From: Zoroaster sp. YZ-2022
Taxonomy: Eukaryota > Echinodermata > Asteroidea > Forcipulatida > Zoroasteridae
Direction of reading: 5' to 3'
DNA length: 64,000 bases
Assembly: GCA_029582265.1 (NCBI GenBank)
Contig: CM055822.1
Location: forward strand, 39,758,567 to 39,822,566
In this document: in pieces, positions 46,020 to 57,831 of the stretch
Layout of the letters: every line of letters starts with the position of its first letter
Position numbering within the stretch: position 1 is the stretch's first letter
The notes under the pieces: model-generated
Database searches by the model: none
Told to the model about the DNA's origin: nothing
Seen by the model: the letters and a program-made list of their open reading frames with translations, nothing else
Translations under genes and position numbers: made by a program

Positions 46020-48290
46020 AAAAAAAAGAATTATGATATTATTGAAAATTGCAATATATGTTTGCTGACATATCATCATGGATAAAAAAAATCGTTATCG
46101 CTCAAGCTTACTGCATACTTGAACTTGATTGAATTTTTGGAAGAAATTCACATCTAACCGCCACTTTTAAGGGTTTTTTTGTTTTGAAATAAATTCAACC
46201 ACTGTCCAGTTAAAATTATTCTATCGATTTTGGTGAAACTATTTTAAAATCCACTTTATATGATGGTTTCCAGGCTTTATTTCCCTTCTAAAAAATCCTC
46301 CCTTCAGAAAATAGAAGGATCATATTATAGTTGCCACTGCACATGTAATAATGACATTGTTCACTAATTTGTGGAAATTTACATCAGACAGCATGACATG
46401 ATTGGTGAATTCATCGTATACCAAACATGGCTGATTTTTCATGAACATAAATATCCTAGGAATAATTTGATGTATGTCCATCATCATCCTTATGTTCTCC
46501 ACCTTACGAGGTAGGTAAGATTACTTTATTGGTTATAATTGAATGAGAGAAAAAGTGGAGTGTTCAATTCGATATCTCTAACCGAATTTTTCATAATATT
46601 GCTGCCTACCTGATGTTTCTGCTTTCTTCTCATTTCTTCCTCTCCAGCCCTGCAAATGGCATAGGAAAGCATTTACCACTCTGAGTGAATTGCCATAGAT
46701 CTTGTAAATCAAATGGTAATAATTAATTTAAATGTTTATTCATCCATACATGTAAAATAATAAATAATTGGGTCAGCATCCATCTTTCATTAATACACCA
46801 GAAAAATAATCCAAAACTTTAGTTCAGCTTGAAGTCTCATTTCCCATGCTTATTCAATCGCCGAAGGTTGAATCTTCTTAGTTTCATATACAAAGTTATG
46901 TTTGCGCAACTAGTATTACTTTTTAAACATCTGATGTCTCTATTATAAAAGGATCCCATTTTCAACACAGTGCTGATTTTTTACCAAAAAAGTGCTCCCT
47001 TTCAGGATTTTAAGGATTTGGGGTGGTTAAGAAGTTTATTTGGTTGCTCATGTTATTTTGTTGGTCAGGTATTAACACATGGTAACTATTGAAAATAATC
47101 ACCAGGAATGATCTTTTTGAAATTGTCACAAAAAGTATGATGATATCAGAAGCACATATTATCGCTCTGCAAAAACAATTTGCAATTTATGACAGACACC
47201 TGTGACACTTGTATGAGGGGCACATACCTAGTGGTTATTGGCTCCTAACAAAGCAATCATGCATAATGAAAAAAAAAATTGCGATATTATTGAAAATTGC
47301 AATATATGTGTTGTTGACATATCGTGGATAAAAAAATCGTTATCGCCCAAGTTTTACTTGAAACTGAGTTGAATTTTGGAAAGAATGTCGTATCCGACCA
47401 CCACTTTTAAAGGGTTTTGGGGAATTTTTTGCAACCACTAACCAGTTAAAAAATTATTCATCGATTTTTGGTGGCACGAAAGTGAAACTATCTTTAAAAT
47501 CCCCTTTTATTTCCTTCTAAAAAATCCTCCCCTTCAGAAAATAGAAGATCCTATTATAGTTGCCACTGCGCATGTACAAATGACTGTGCTGGTCACCTTC
47601 CATTGTGGAGTTTACGACATCAGACTGACATGACTGAGGAATTCACTGCATAAAGCAAAATGGCTGATTTTCATGAAATAAATATCCTGGAATAATGTGA
47701 AGTCATCAGATGCGAACATTCTACCCCGTATATTTCAAATATTTGCCTACCTTGATGTTTCTGTTTCTTCTTAATCTTATTTCTTCCTCTCAGCCCTGCA
47801 AATGGTATGAAGCATTTGTACCACTCAGAGTGGTGGTACCCATAACCTATAAAATCGAATGGTAATTAATTTTAGGAATATCGGCTATTCATCCATACAT
47901 GTAAAATAATAAATAATCATGGGCCTGCATCCATCTTCATTGTACTACTATGAAAAAAATAACCAAAAACTTTAGTTCAGCTTGAAGTTCATTTACGCTT
48001 ATTTACACCGCCAAAGGTTGAATAGCTTCTTGGCTCATGTACAAAGTTATGTTTATAGTAACCACAATACATGTAGATATTGTACTTTTGAAAGTATCTG
48101 ATAAAAACCCATTATAAAGATCCTTTTTTCAACAGTGCTGATTTTTCCCAAAAAAGTGCCCCTTTCAGAATGTTGATGGATTTAAGAATTAGGGTTAGGG
48201 TTATAGTTTATTTTGTTGGTCAAGGTATTAACATGGTAAACACACACATTGCTGAAAACAATCACCAGGAATGATCTATTTTTATTTTAA
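46020..48290. repeat. Internal tandem duplication of about 1.1 kb
   Basis: 46020-47110 and 47250-48260 align throughout: tgaaaattgcaatatatg, gataaaaaaatcgttatcgc, ttcagaaaatagaag, catccatacatgtaaaataa and cttcagcttgaagt-like segments recur in order, with many indels. Each copy contains a stretch resembling the LINE ORF1 5' region (46150-46240 and 47380-47470). Confidence 0.75.
47380..47470. pseudogene. Fragment of LINE 5' region
   Basis: aaagaatgtcgtatccgacc, then ttttgcaaccactaaccagt and an aaattattc-atcgat segment match 10580-10670 and 31425-31510, the ORF1 start of the minus-strand LINE. The decayed partner is at 46150-46240. Confidence 0.6.
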
Positions 48291-49000
48291 ATTGTCACCA
48301 CACGATACTGAGGGACAGGATCAATGAGATATTAAAAGTCTAAAGACATAAAGTTAAATTGTCAAGGATATTTTTCATATAGGCTTAAGTCCAACTATTT
48401 TACAAAATATATGTAGTCTTGATTAGGTCCAGATATTTTTCAAATTCTTTAAAAATTAATTTTACATTACTCAGTAATGTTAGTTGCGATGACAAGTGTA
48501 CGTTAGCCCAACAGCCCTAACGCTTGGACACATTGCAATATCACACTCAACCATACTCGTCTATTTCTTCCATCCACTTGCACATGATGAAGAAATCTTG
48601 TGTCCAACCCATCTCCAAAAATAACAATTTGATTCCATGCTAAATTAGTACATTTTCTGCGACGCATTTTCAGATGAACAGGCCCGACACTCAGGAAGCC
48701 ATTGTTTTTGCTGCATGGTTGCATTTACTACTACTGTGCAAGTGTTGCAGATGCATGGCAGGTATCATGACCTGCGCGGTCTTTACGTAAACTCGAACTA
48801 TTCTATTCTAATTAGATAATGCATATACACACACTATAGGGCCGATATGTCTGTGTGTAAGAGAGAACCGTCCAGTATGGCTGTGCTTCTGGATAGTCGT
48901 TGAATGTAACAACTTGCTGTTTCGACCGATCAAGGAGAGGGTCAAATATCTGGGGTCACATTCCGTATATCTGTGTGAAATGTGACATAGTTCAAGGTCT

Positions 49001-49760
49001 TTAAGATGATGCAAAGACGTGAAAAAATTTTTGTGGTTCATGAGATAATGATGATTTTGAATTTTATTGATTGATTTTTTGAAATTAACTTCCGGGTTTC
49101 GACCGGAAGGAGAGGTCGGAATTAATACATACGTGTTTAGTACGAAAATCACATAATTAAAGATCTATATCATGGTCCAAAAGACTGTGGAAAAATATCG
49201 TTTGTGAGAGATATGACGAGTAAAATATTAACTCGATTGATTTGGTAATGTCGACATTCTGGATGACCCCATTATATCTATGACATACAACTAGTGTACA
49301 ACTACATGTTACAGGTTAGGCACAACTATATGTTAAGGTCCAGTATGTGTGAAGTTTTAAGGTTCTGTGAACTCTGCAACTATGTTTTCGTCTGTGGATA
49401 AATTATTCGGGAAGAAAGAAGTGAAGAGAAAAAAACGAATAATATCAATAAGAGGGTGTTTGGGCAACCAACCAAACAATTTAAATAAGGAGGTATAGAG
49501 AGTTTGTTAAAACAAAACCTTAGGGTATTTGAGGTGTGCTCATGTGTACGTAATGACATCATCACACTATCACCAGTTGTTAAAACACAGAGTTACTTCA
49601 GGAGATATGAGTTTTCATTTCACCAATATATAATTATTAAATACCACATATTGTGTCACACTGAATACATTAACTTCCAGATCAGTCATCCCATATAATT
49701 TTAATTTATTTTAACAGTAAGTTCCAGTTCAATCATGTGACGGTATTCATTGTAACTGCC
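49001..49760. repeat. Right arm: inverted copy of about 39640-40150
   Basis: Carries a diverged 150 bp unit (acttccgggtttcgaccgga, 49089), the aaggttctgtgaactctgca segment, a lone hairpin relic (gtgtttgggcaaccaaccaa, 49457) and then aagttccagttcaatcatgt. It overlaps in content with 42290-42640. Confidence 0.75.
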
Positions 49761-49954
49761 AATTTTTCCCTCATAATATGATTGTACAATTGTGACAAAA
49801 TTTTGTAAAATGTTGCTCCAATGTTTTTCATTAAGGTTCTAACTATGTGTGAAGTTCAAGGTCTCTGTGAACTTGGCAACTCATGTTTTTATCTCTCTAA
49901 GTCCAAGGAGATTGAGAAGAAGAAAAACAAAAAAATTAAATAAAAACGAACGAA

Positions 49955-50210
49955 CATTAAGAGGTGTTTGGGCACCAACCCAAACAACACCTAAAAAACG
50001 AAACAATTTCAGTATTAAGAGGGGTTCGCGCGGTGGCTACCGAACAGCTAAAACAACGAACAATGAGTCAAGAGGTGTTCAGCGCGGTGGCTCGAACAGC
50101 AAAAAAACGAACAATATCAAGAGGTGTTCGCGCCAGGCTCGAACAGCCAAAAACGAACAATATCAAGAGGTGTTCGCTGTCAATGCACGAACACCCAAAA
50201 AATAATAACA
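49955..50210. repeat. Hairpin tandem array, inverted copy
   Basis: Units read aagaggtgttcg...cgaacagc...aaaacgaacaatatc, the complement of 39135-39440. The frames across it (49849-50320, three of them) arise because the 50 bp unit lacks stops and are not proteins. Confidence 0.75.
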
Positions 50211-53080
50211 GAAACCAAGGGCGCTTAAAGCGGGCCCAGGACCCTATGCCTCAGGTTACATCGCTCGCAAGATCGCTGGTACCGGTATGGTATATAGCTC
50301 TATTTCACGATATGTATTGATGGTATGTAGTTGATGCTCCCAAACGAGATACAAACAGCCTGTAACCTGATATACTACAAACCAGTATATGTGAATGAGC
50401 CGATCTGCCACTGTCAAGTAAAACCGAATGTTTCTGATAAGTATTACAATTAGGCACTAATAAAATTATATTTATTTGATTTTCACTATTGTTATGTAGT
50501 GTACGACGTCACTTTTCTGTAATGAAATCACAGGCCTCGACAGCCCTAATCGTGGAGGTACAGTCCACAAGTTAATGGGTACGAACGCTCACAAACATTG
50601 AAGAAGACAATCAACTTATAGAGTCAGCATATGCTCAATTCAGCTTATCTCAGCTTAAGAATCGAATGCTCTGTATGGTTAAAGAAACACCCTTGGATAT
50701 AATAAAAACAAAACCAAACAAACCCCTCTTTGCCTGGAATGAAACACAGGATATACACACATATGTGGGCATTAGGAATGCATACAGAAAACATTGATCC
50801 GTAACATATGGCCAAACCGTATATGCGCACATATATCCTATAGCACACAACACACGATAAAATCCAAACAGAAAAACCACACCTTCTCTAACAAAAGTCA
50901 CACAAGAAATACGGAAATACCATCACTGGGGGTTTCACGACGATGAATAAGCCTGCCAGATGGCGACATTAGCCCATCATGGTAATGCCAGACTCACGAC
51001 AAAACCAGAAATAATGCCGAGTAAAATACCCATCGACAGCCTGGGACAACCATAACGGCGAGAGAGATCGAACGAGACCATATCGTATCACCAAAGTTGT
51101 CTGTCTGCATATTCCCGCGCAAATGAAACTCAATCAAAACTTCCTATCCAGACACATATTAAATCTATCTGTACATTGAAAAGCATTACTTAATCTACTT
51201 TACATCAATTAATCATTATTTTAAACTTTTTTTCGTAAACGGACAAGCATTACTTTCCCAACAAAAACAAAGAACTATTTTTAATCAAGGTAGCGATATA
51301 TCAAAACGCAAACCGTTCCTTACAGGGTAAATGGTCAACTTCTGCCCATATACAGGAATGAGCACAGAACTCGTTTACCAATCCTCTCAGTTAATTAAAC
51401 TGTTGGTATATGATTGTGGTAGGTATGATTGTAAAATTGTACTGTGTAGGTATCAGATGGTGAACGACCAGACTATAATCTGCCCCCTCCCAAAATTATC
51501 ATTCTTCGTGCCTTACCATTTTAATCAGCTGAAATTTGTATTACGTAAAATAATTTTCACAAAGATACATGTATGTATTACATTAGATAAACTTGGAGTG
51601 TCCACCAAACGGGCAAGGCTAATGGCACCTTTGTTTTGAAGCCATCTTTCTAGGCTTAAGTCTGATACGGTGAATTACGATTAGGGCCCTCGTCGTCTGT
51701 AAAAACAGTTTGCCTGTGTTAGTCTTATTATGCTTTGGTGAAAACAATCAAAACGTACATAGAAATTGTCGGCGTGTTATTTGGTGGTTCCAGTGATACA
51801 GTATTGACATCAATATTGTCTTTTTGTGTTCTGTCTAGTGGAGCATCTGATATATTAGTTCTCTATTGATTCCTTCCCACCATCACACTCGCTCGAAATG
51901 TTTCCATAGTAACAAGATTACACGCCATGTTACAAGAATTATTGATGTTATGTTACTCAATGGGTGTAAAGGTCAGATGCATTTTAAAAATGTTAACAAT
52001 CCTAATTCTTATTTTAAAGAAAATATTGTATCTAAAGCAATTTAATTATTTGTTAATTTAAACTTCAAAGATTGTCACAACCAACCCTCGAGGATAGCTA
52101 CGACCGAGTGCGAACTATAATAATTGTACACATGAGGACACAAGCAGTAATATTTACAATTTATTTACACATTTATTATGTATCCTCCAGCATCTACTGG
52201 TTCTAGTTTGATATTTATTCTTGTGAAATCACCAATCAACATACGCCTACAATTGATGCATATTATATATAATTATTTGAAAATTTACACACTTTTGGAA
52301 AAATCCCTATACAATTCTAACTTTATGTTCAACTGTTTTAAACGGCAACATTAGTAACCGCCTAAACTGTCAGCAATCAATTATTATTCAATCATATTAA
52401 AATTCAATGATCCGAATAATTAAAGCACACAATTTCCAAAAAGTACCAGTTTCAAATTCTCCTGGCTTGAAATGCCCAGTGCAAGAATTAAAAACACATA
52501 TGGAAATACACCCCTAAGTTCACAAACTAAGCCACACAACGAATGGTTAAAACTTCCTCTCAAAAGATTGGGAATGTTCTCTGCTCTGACGTCACAAATT
52601 TAAATTTGATATTAACGACTCAATATGAAATTGCACGAGCAATATGTGCTCGACATTCACACACCACTCATGAATGTGACATGTATTGCATATGTTCTGG
52701 GTTAAATGAAAAGGCAAATGACACTAGTCACAATTTGAGTTGAACTACCCTCATAAACCTTAGGGATACTCAACAATTATATTCCTCTCTTGGGCAACAC
52801 AGATTTTATACAATAAAAGAAATAGGCCCACCAAGTCTACGGCGTAGTCCTTCTCAAAGTTCTAAATCCTCACGTTATTCCACACAGCTAGCTCGACGTG
52901 TTCATGTTGTCGTTTCAGACACCGCAAAACAAAAGTTCGAAGATTGTGCACCTTCTGTCGCTGGTAGCGACCTAAGTTACTGGACACGGGACATCACACT
53001 TTCAGCCCATACTCAGTCTGGCGTTATTACCAATCACTCAGTGGTGAAAACCATCTCTAAAATTGGAAAGTTTATCCAAA
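50211..53080. other. Uncharacterised non-coding block, inverted third copy
   Basis: Reverse complement of 36243-39115. The CRE-like TGACGTCA is kept near 52587. Many single-base indels; no conserved frame. Confidence 0.5.
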
Positions 53081-54170
53081 ATCTAATTGGATGGATTTTT
53101 TTTTAATTTAAGGTACATATACATGTCATATTTAATGTTTTTATCAGGTTACAAGTATGAACATCATTTCGTTAGGAAGTTATATGGCTTTTTAATTTTC
53201 ATTGTTTTAGGCCATAATAGCGGAACTAATTGTGTGTGTATGGATTTTATATATTTACACACATCTGGACAAATGTCAGTGCAAAATTATAAGTGCTCAT
53301 TCCATTTGGATGTTATTGTGGCTTTTACAGTTGTTTTAGCCCATTTAACCGTAACGGATGGACCTTATGAATTTTGGTCTTTGTTGTCGTTTGTAGTATA
53401 TTTCAATTCTGCACATCATTTCGTTAGGGAATTATAGGCTTTTTAAATGTCATTGTTTTAGCCCATAATAGCAAATGAAGTTAAGTTTGTATGGTTTTTA
53501 TGATTTATACATTTCTACATATCGGGACAAATGCAAATTGCAAGTATTCACGCTATTCCATTTGGATGTTGGTTGTGGTTTTTACATTTCCATTGTTTTA
53601 GCCCATTAAACTCAACGGATTGATTTTTTAAAATGAATTGTAAGGTACATCTTTTGGGCACATTTGGGTATATGTTTGTACTAAGTTACAACATACTTCG
53701 TTAGAGGTATATAGGGCTTTTAAGTTGTCCATTGTTTTAGCCCATCACGCTTCAATGATTGTTTTGACAGACATACATCATCATATCAAGACTAATGTTT
53801 TTGTTCCATAGTGCAAGCCCAAATCCATTTGTTTCGGGAGTTATGCTTTGAAGTTTCGATTGTTTCACATAAAAGCAGAACTGACTGTTTGCATGGATTT
53901 TATGATTTTTAAATATATCATATCGAGACAATATGTACAAAATTATGTCTGTCATGCCATTCCATTTAGCAGGAATAGAGTCAGTTGTTTTAGCCCATTA
54001 AACCGGAACGGGTAGGATCAGTTTTATTATTATTTTTTTAATTTTAGGTAATCTACATATAACAAAAAAATGTACTAAGTTAACAGTTAGAGCTATTGAC
54101 CTGTCAACTTTCCATTGTTGGGTTACAAACGTAAGGTGTTTGGGTTTGGTTTTGGTACAAAGTCGGAAAG
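53081..54170. repeat. 130-155 bp tandem array, inverted copy
   Basis: Complementary marker ttgttttagcccat recurs at about 53202, 53333, 53452, 53596, 53738 and 53983. The 119-codon minus frame at 14724-15083 and the 116-codon plus frame at 53087-53437 are readings of this same array and not genes. Confidence 0.8.
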
Positions 54171-54289
54171 TAAAACATTTTAAAGTCGTTGATTTGCAGG
54201 CATTTTTGTGGAACTGATTTCATTGACCACGGATAATATCCATGAACGGATGAAGAAGAAAATAAAAACAAAGTAACCAAATTAGTACG

Positions 54290-55965
54290 GTGATGTTCAT
54301 GCCGTATTTCGAACTCAGAACCTTCGGATTAGTAGTGAGAAGAATTCACCACTAGACCAGGGAGCTTCCAGAATGTGTCCTAGTAAATCCATTTGATAAT
54401 TTTTCAATATTACAAGAAGAGCAACAAAATTGCTACGGTCATGTTCATGGCGGATCTCGAACTAAGCACATTACGATTAACTGTCTGAATATTTCACCAC
54501 TAGAGCACTGAGCTTCCATAACGTATAACAGTAAATTCAGTCGATTATCGTGCCATGTCTGTAAGTCAGTAAGTGTAATAAAAATAGCTTTTCGAAACGT
54601 ATTACTTGCCGCGAATGAGAAAAAAAATAGTAATACAATTAGTGTGGTTATGTTCACATTTTAATTAGCAGTCAGAGGCATTAACCACTGGACCACCAAG
54701 GTTCCTATATAGATACTTATCTATCCAGTCGATTATAAAGGTTACAACTCTGAACGTCACTGAGTTACTTTGCTTTTACATTTCATTGTTTTAGCCCATT
54801 GAACCGGAACGGGTAGGATCAGTTTTTTTTTTTTTTTCATTTTAGGTAATCTACATATCATAATAAAATGTTTGCACCAAGTTAGAAGTCTTTTTATGAC
54901 TTTATTTATTTAATATACATCTACATGCCATACGATATACTGTGCCAAATTTCAAGTCTGTACGTCATTCCGTTCGAGATATATAATGCTTTCAAATGAT
55001 CAGACAAAAGTGGAAGTTATTGGCGTCTACTGAGTCTACACTGCTAATACTAAGGTTATGTCTTTTGGTCAATTTTATACTGTCAAGGTCTATGTCACCT
55101 ATACTGTCTAGTTTTAGGACTGGGCATGAGTACTCGCTTCTAGATGTGTTGTAATTTCCTGCTTCTACTTTCAAAGGAGATCTTTCAATTTATATTGCCT
55201 TTTTGATTAACCAACATTTCAGACAATAGTAACGCACTTATGGTAACACTTCTAATAATACGGTTATAGCTGTTGTCGAGGTTAAATTATTTACCAAGGC
55301 TTCGCCTATTGTGTAGATTTAATATAAACTTTTGCACGAGCATTAATCCACGAGAATTAATCCTGCTTCTATGTTCCATCAGAGATGTATCTATTCAACT
55401 GCGAAGTCATTCATTTTAGAATTACAGAAGAAATCGTGACGTGGTAAAGTTGATCTTTGGTCACCATTACAGCGATGGAATCGTATTGAAATCTTGAAAA
55501 AAAAATGAAAAAAAACAAAAACAACAACAACGAGAAGTACGTTTGTTGGGTTAAAAACGTAAGGTGTTTGGGTTTGGTTTTGTTTAAAAGTAAAAGAAAA
55601 AGTAAAAGTAAAACATTTTAAAGTTGTTGATGTAAAATGTTCAGGCATTTTTGTGGAACTGATTTCTTTGTCCACGGATGATATCCATGAACGAAGCCAG
55701 AAATACAGGCACAGGGTCGAGCATGTAGTTCAGCACGTTCGATTCCGTATCTCGAACTCAAAACCTTCGCATAATCAGCGATTAATTCACCACTGGACCA
55801 CCGAGCTCCATAATGCTGTCGTAGTAACCAGTCGATAATTGTGCAATATTACAAGAAGAGCAACACAATTGCCGCAGGTCGTTCATCGGATGTCGAACTA
55901 ACGACATCATGATAAACTGTCGAGGATTTCATCACTGCGTCGCATTTTCCTCATAGTGACGAATC
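54290..55965 (-). repeat. tRNA-derived units, inverted copy with an internal loss
   Basis: Units at about 54299-54370, 54449-54517, 54655-54700 and 55748-55808, plus the half-unit at 55865-55944 that is split by the inverted-repeat element. The two units equivalent to 33698-33974 are absent: the sequence jumps near 54892 from ccaagttagaagtc to tttttatgactttattt, removing about 0.77 kb relative to block 2. Confidence 0.6.
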
Positions 55966-56670
55966 GGTAAACCCGGGCTTTTTGCAGCTCTGGGGTCTTT
56001 GGAGTGTATAATTTCATATGTGAAACCGCACTTGCCTGGTTTACAGAGATTCATGCGGCGAATACAAAAAATTCAAATACGTTTTTTAGCATTGACGAAC
56101 TGTTTATCTGTTGGTAACCACTGCATCTTTGTACGCATATTAGTGCTGCACCAGCTATACCACGGACAGACTGAGCAGCGTAATCAGAAGATCAAGTTTT
56201 TAGCTTGTTTTGCAAATGTAAGACAAAGAAAACCATGGATCAAAAGGTATTTTACATCTTAAGGTATTTACATCGTTAGGCAGTGAATCTGTTTGTCGAT
56301 ACTTATTGTAATATTGGCCTTATAGATTATGTACACATACAAACATGTACACAAACATGGGTGGCGAATACGTTGCTGGCGGACTTTTAGTTTTTACATA
56401 GTGACGAATAAGTATAGCCCATACGCTATGCGTTCGCCGGAAGCGACGAATAGGCGACCGCTTTTTCCATAGTGACGAATAAGTTCAAGTCATCGTTACA
56501 TAGAAAATCACTATAGTAAATTACCAATCAGGTACTGCTAATACCTGGATGATAAAACGAAATGTGTTTTGAAAATGGTGCAAAACTAACAGCGAAAATG
56601 TGTCCGACATAGGCCTAAAGCATGATTTACTCGTAACGCACTTTTTTCAGATTCGTCACTAAGGAGAAAA
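55945..56670. mobile_element. Inverted-repeat element with TTCGTCACTATG repeats, third copy
   Basis: Ends TTTTCCTCATAGTGACGAAT (55945) and attcgtcactaaggagaaaa (56651-56670). Internal catagtgacgaataag copies lie near 56395 and 56469. Confidence 0.6.
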
Positions 56671-56769
56671 CATTTGTTAATGTGTCTTTAGTAAATCCAG
56701 TCTATTATTGCACTATGTTACCAGAGTCAGTAACAGCTTTTGAAACGTATTAACATGACAACGACAACG

Positions 56770-56845
56770 ATGACAATATACAACAACAACAACAACAACA
56801 ACAATAACAATAAATAACAACAACAAATAACAATAACAATATGAA
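56770..56845. repeat. (CAA)n/(CAATAA)n microsatellite, inverted copy
   Basis: acaacaacaacaacaacaac followed by aataacaataa units; complement of 31525-31600. Confidence 0.9.
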
Positions 56846-56879
56846 TCGAGAAAATTTTTTAACTGGTTAGTGGTTGAAA

Positions 56880-57831
56880 GAAATTTAAAAGAACAAAAGA
56901 ATGGATACGACATTTGCTAAACAACTACCTGACAAACAGAAACATGTAGACAAACAAGAGAAAACATCATCTGGAGAAGAACACCAACCAGCACAGAAGC
57001 TTAACCGCAAGAACAACCGAACAAGACTAAACAACCGACATTCTGGGATGAGGCCGTCAAGGAAAACTGAAAACGAAAGGCAGATGAAGAAGATCTTGAT
57101 CCAGTTGAAGAGAAAAAATACAGAGAAAGATATAGAACTAGGTAACAAGAAGTCGACAAAGAAGAATCGAAGAACAGAGGACATGTCAGAACAGAAGCGG
57201 AAGAATTCATCAGTACTAGAAAGGTGTACAACGATTCCGCAGGAAACGCGGAACAGGAGGTATTACGTTGAACGTTATAACTTCCCATAGTCCCGGTTCA
57301 TCAAGAGGACGAGGAAGAAGAACTAGGAATACATCAATTATTTTGGATTATGAGGAGTATGATTGTTTTTGTTTTTTTTATCCATGCATGGCAATCCTCT
57401 TTTTTTCATATTATGAGTTTACTTTAGTGTGCTTACAGTAGCCTCAATTAATGTCAACGGGTTGGATAATCTAAAAAGGAAAACTTTGATTACATAGTAA
57501 AAGCGTCATAAACTTAATACCGTATTTATGCAGGAAACTCATAGTGAATGCGAAGATGAAAGTCTTGGCGCATACAGGCAGGGGAGATACATTTTAGTCA
57601 TGGAAGTCAAGATTCTAAAGGAGTATCATCTGAATTTCCAATAAATGTGGCGTACATTTGAGCAATATCGAAAGTGATAAAAAGATGGTAGATGTGATCA
57701 AAGGTGAAATCACATAGACATAACGAAATTGTTAGATCTTCATGTTTATGCGCCGAATGCTGTTTACCCCAGAGTTGGATATTTCATAGAAAATATTGAA
57801 TCATATTAACAATGGATTGTTGGAGGTGACT
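56880..57831 (+). pseudogene. LINE ORF1 and endonuclease N-terminus, inverted copy
   Basis: Plus strand. ORF1 at 56901-57290 reads DTTFAKQLPDKQKHVDKQEK, NRHSGMRPSRKTENERQMKK, ILIQLKRKN, then diverges (EDMSEQKRKNSSVLERCTT). ORF2 begins near 57430 with ASINVNGLDNLKRKT and METHSE-like pieces, broken by frequent single-base indels. It ends at the TTAA (57832-57835) where the 5.2 kb element begins; no LINE sequence reappears on the far side of the element. Confidence 0.75.

Larger units (their letters stand above)
42641..49000. other. 6.4 kb right-arm-specific segment, no gene recognised
   Basis: No counterpart in the left arm. It holds two candidate coding bits with no support from family features: a minus frame at 42739-42942 with a hydrophobic start, and a possible small exon near 44875-44950 (acceptor taatctctag, donor ctg|gtaagt, minus). 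It also holds an internal tandem duplication (46020-48290) and a minus frame at 48503-48724. The segment is flanked by direct repeats (42290-42640 and 49090-49570). Confidence 0.5.

Noticed and set aside
49849..50320. Two overlapping 118-codon frames
   Set aside because: Same hairpin array, inverted copy; no protein features.
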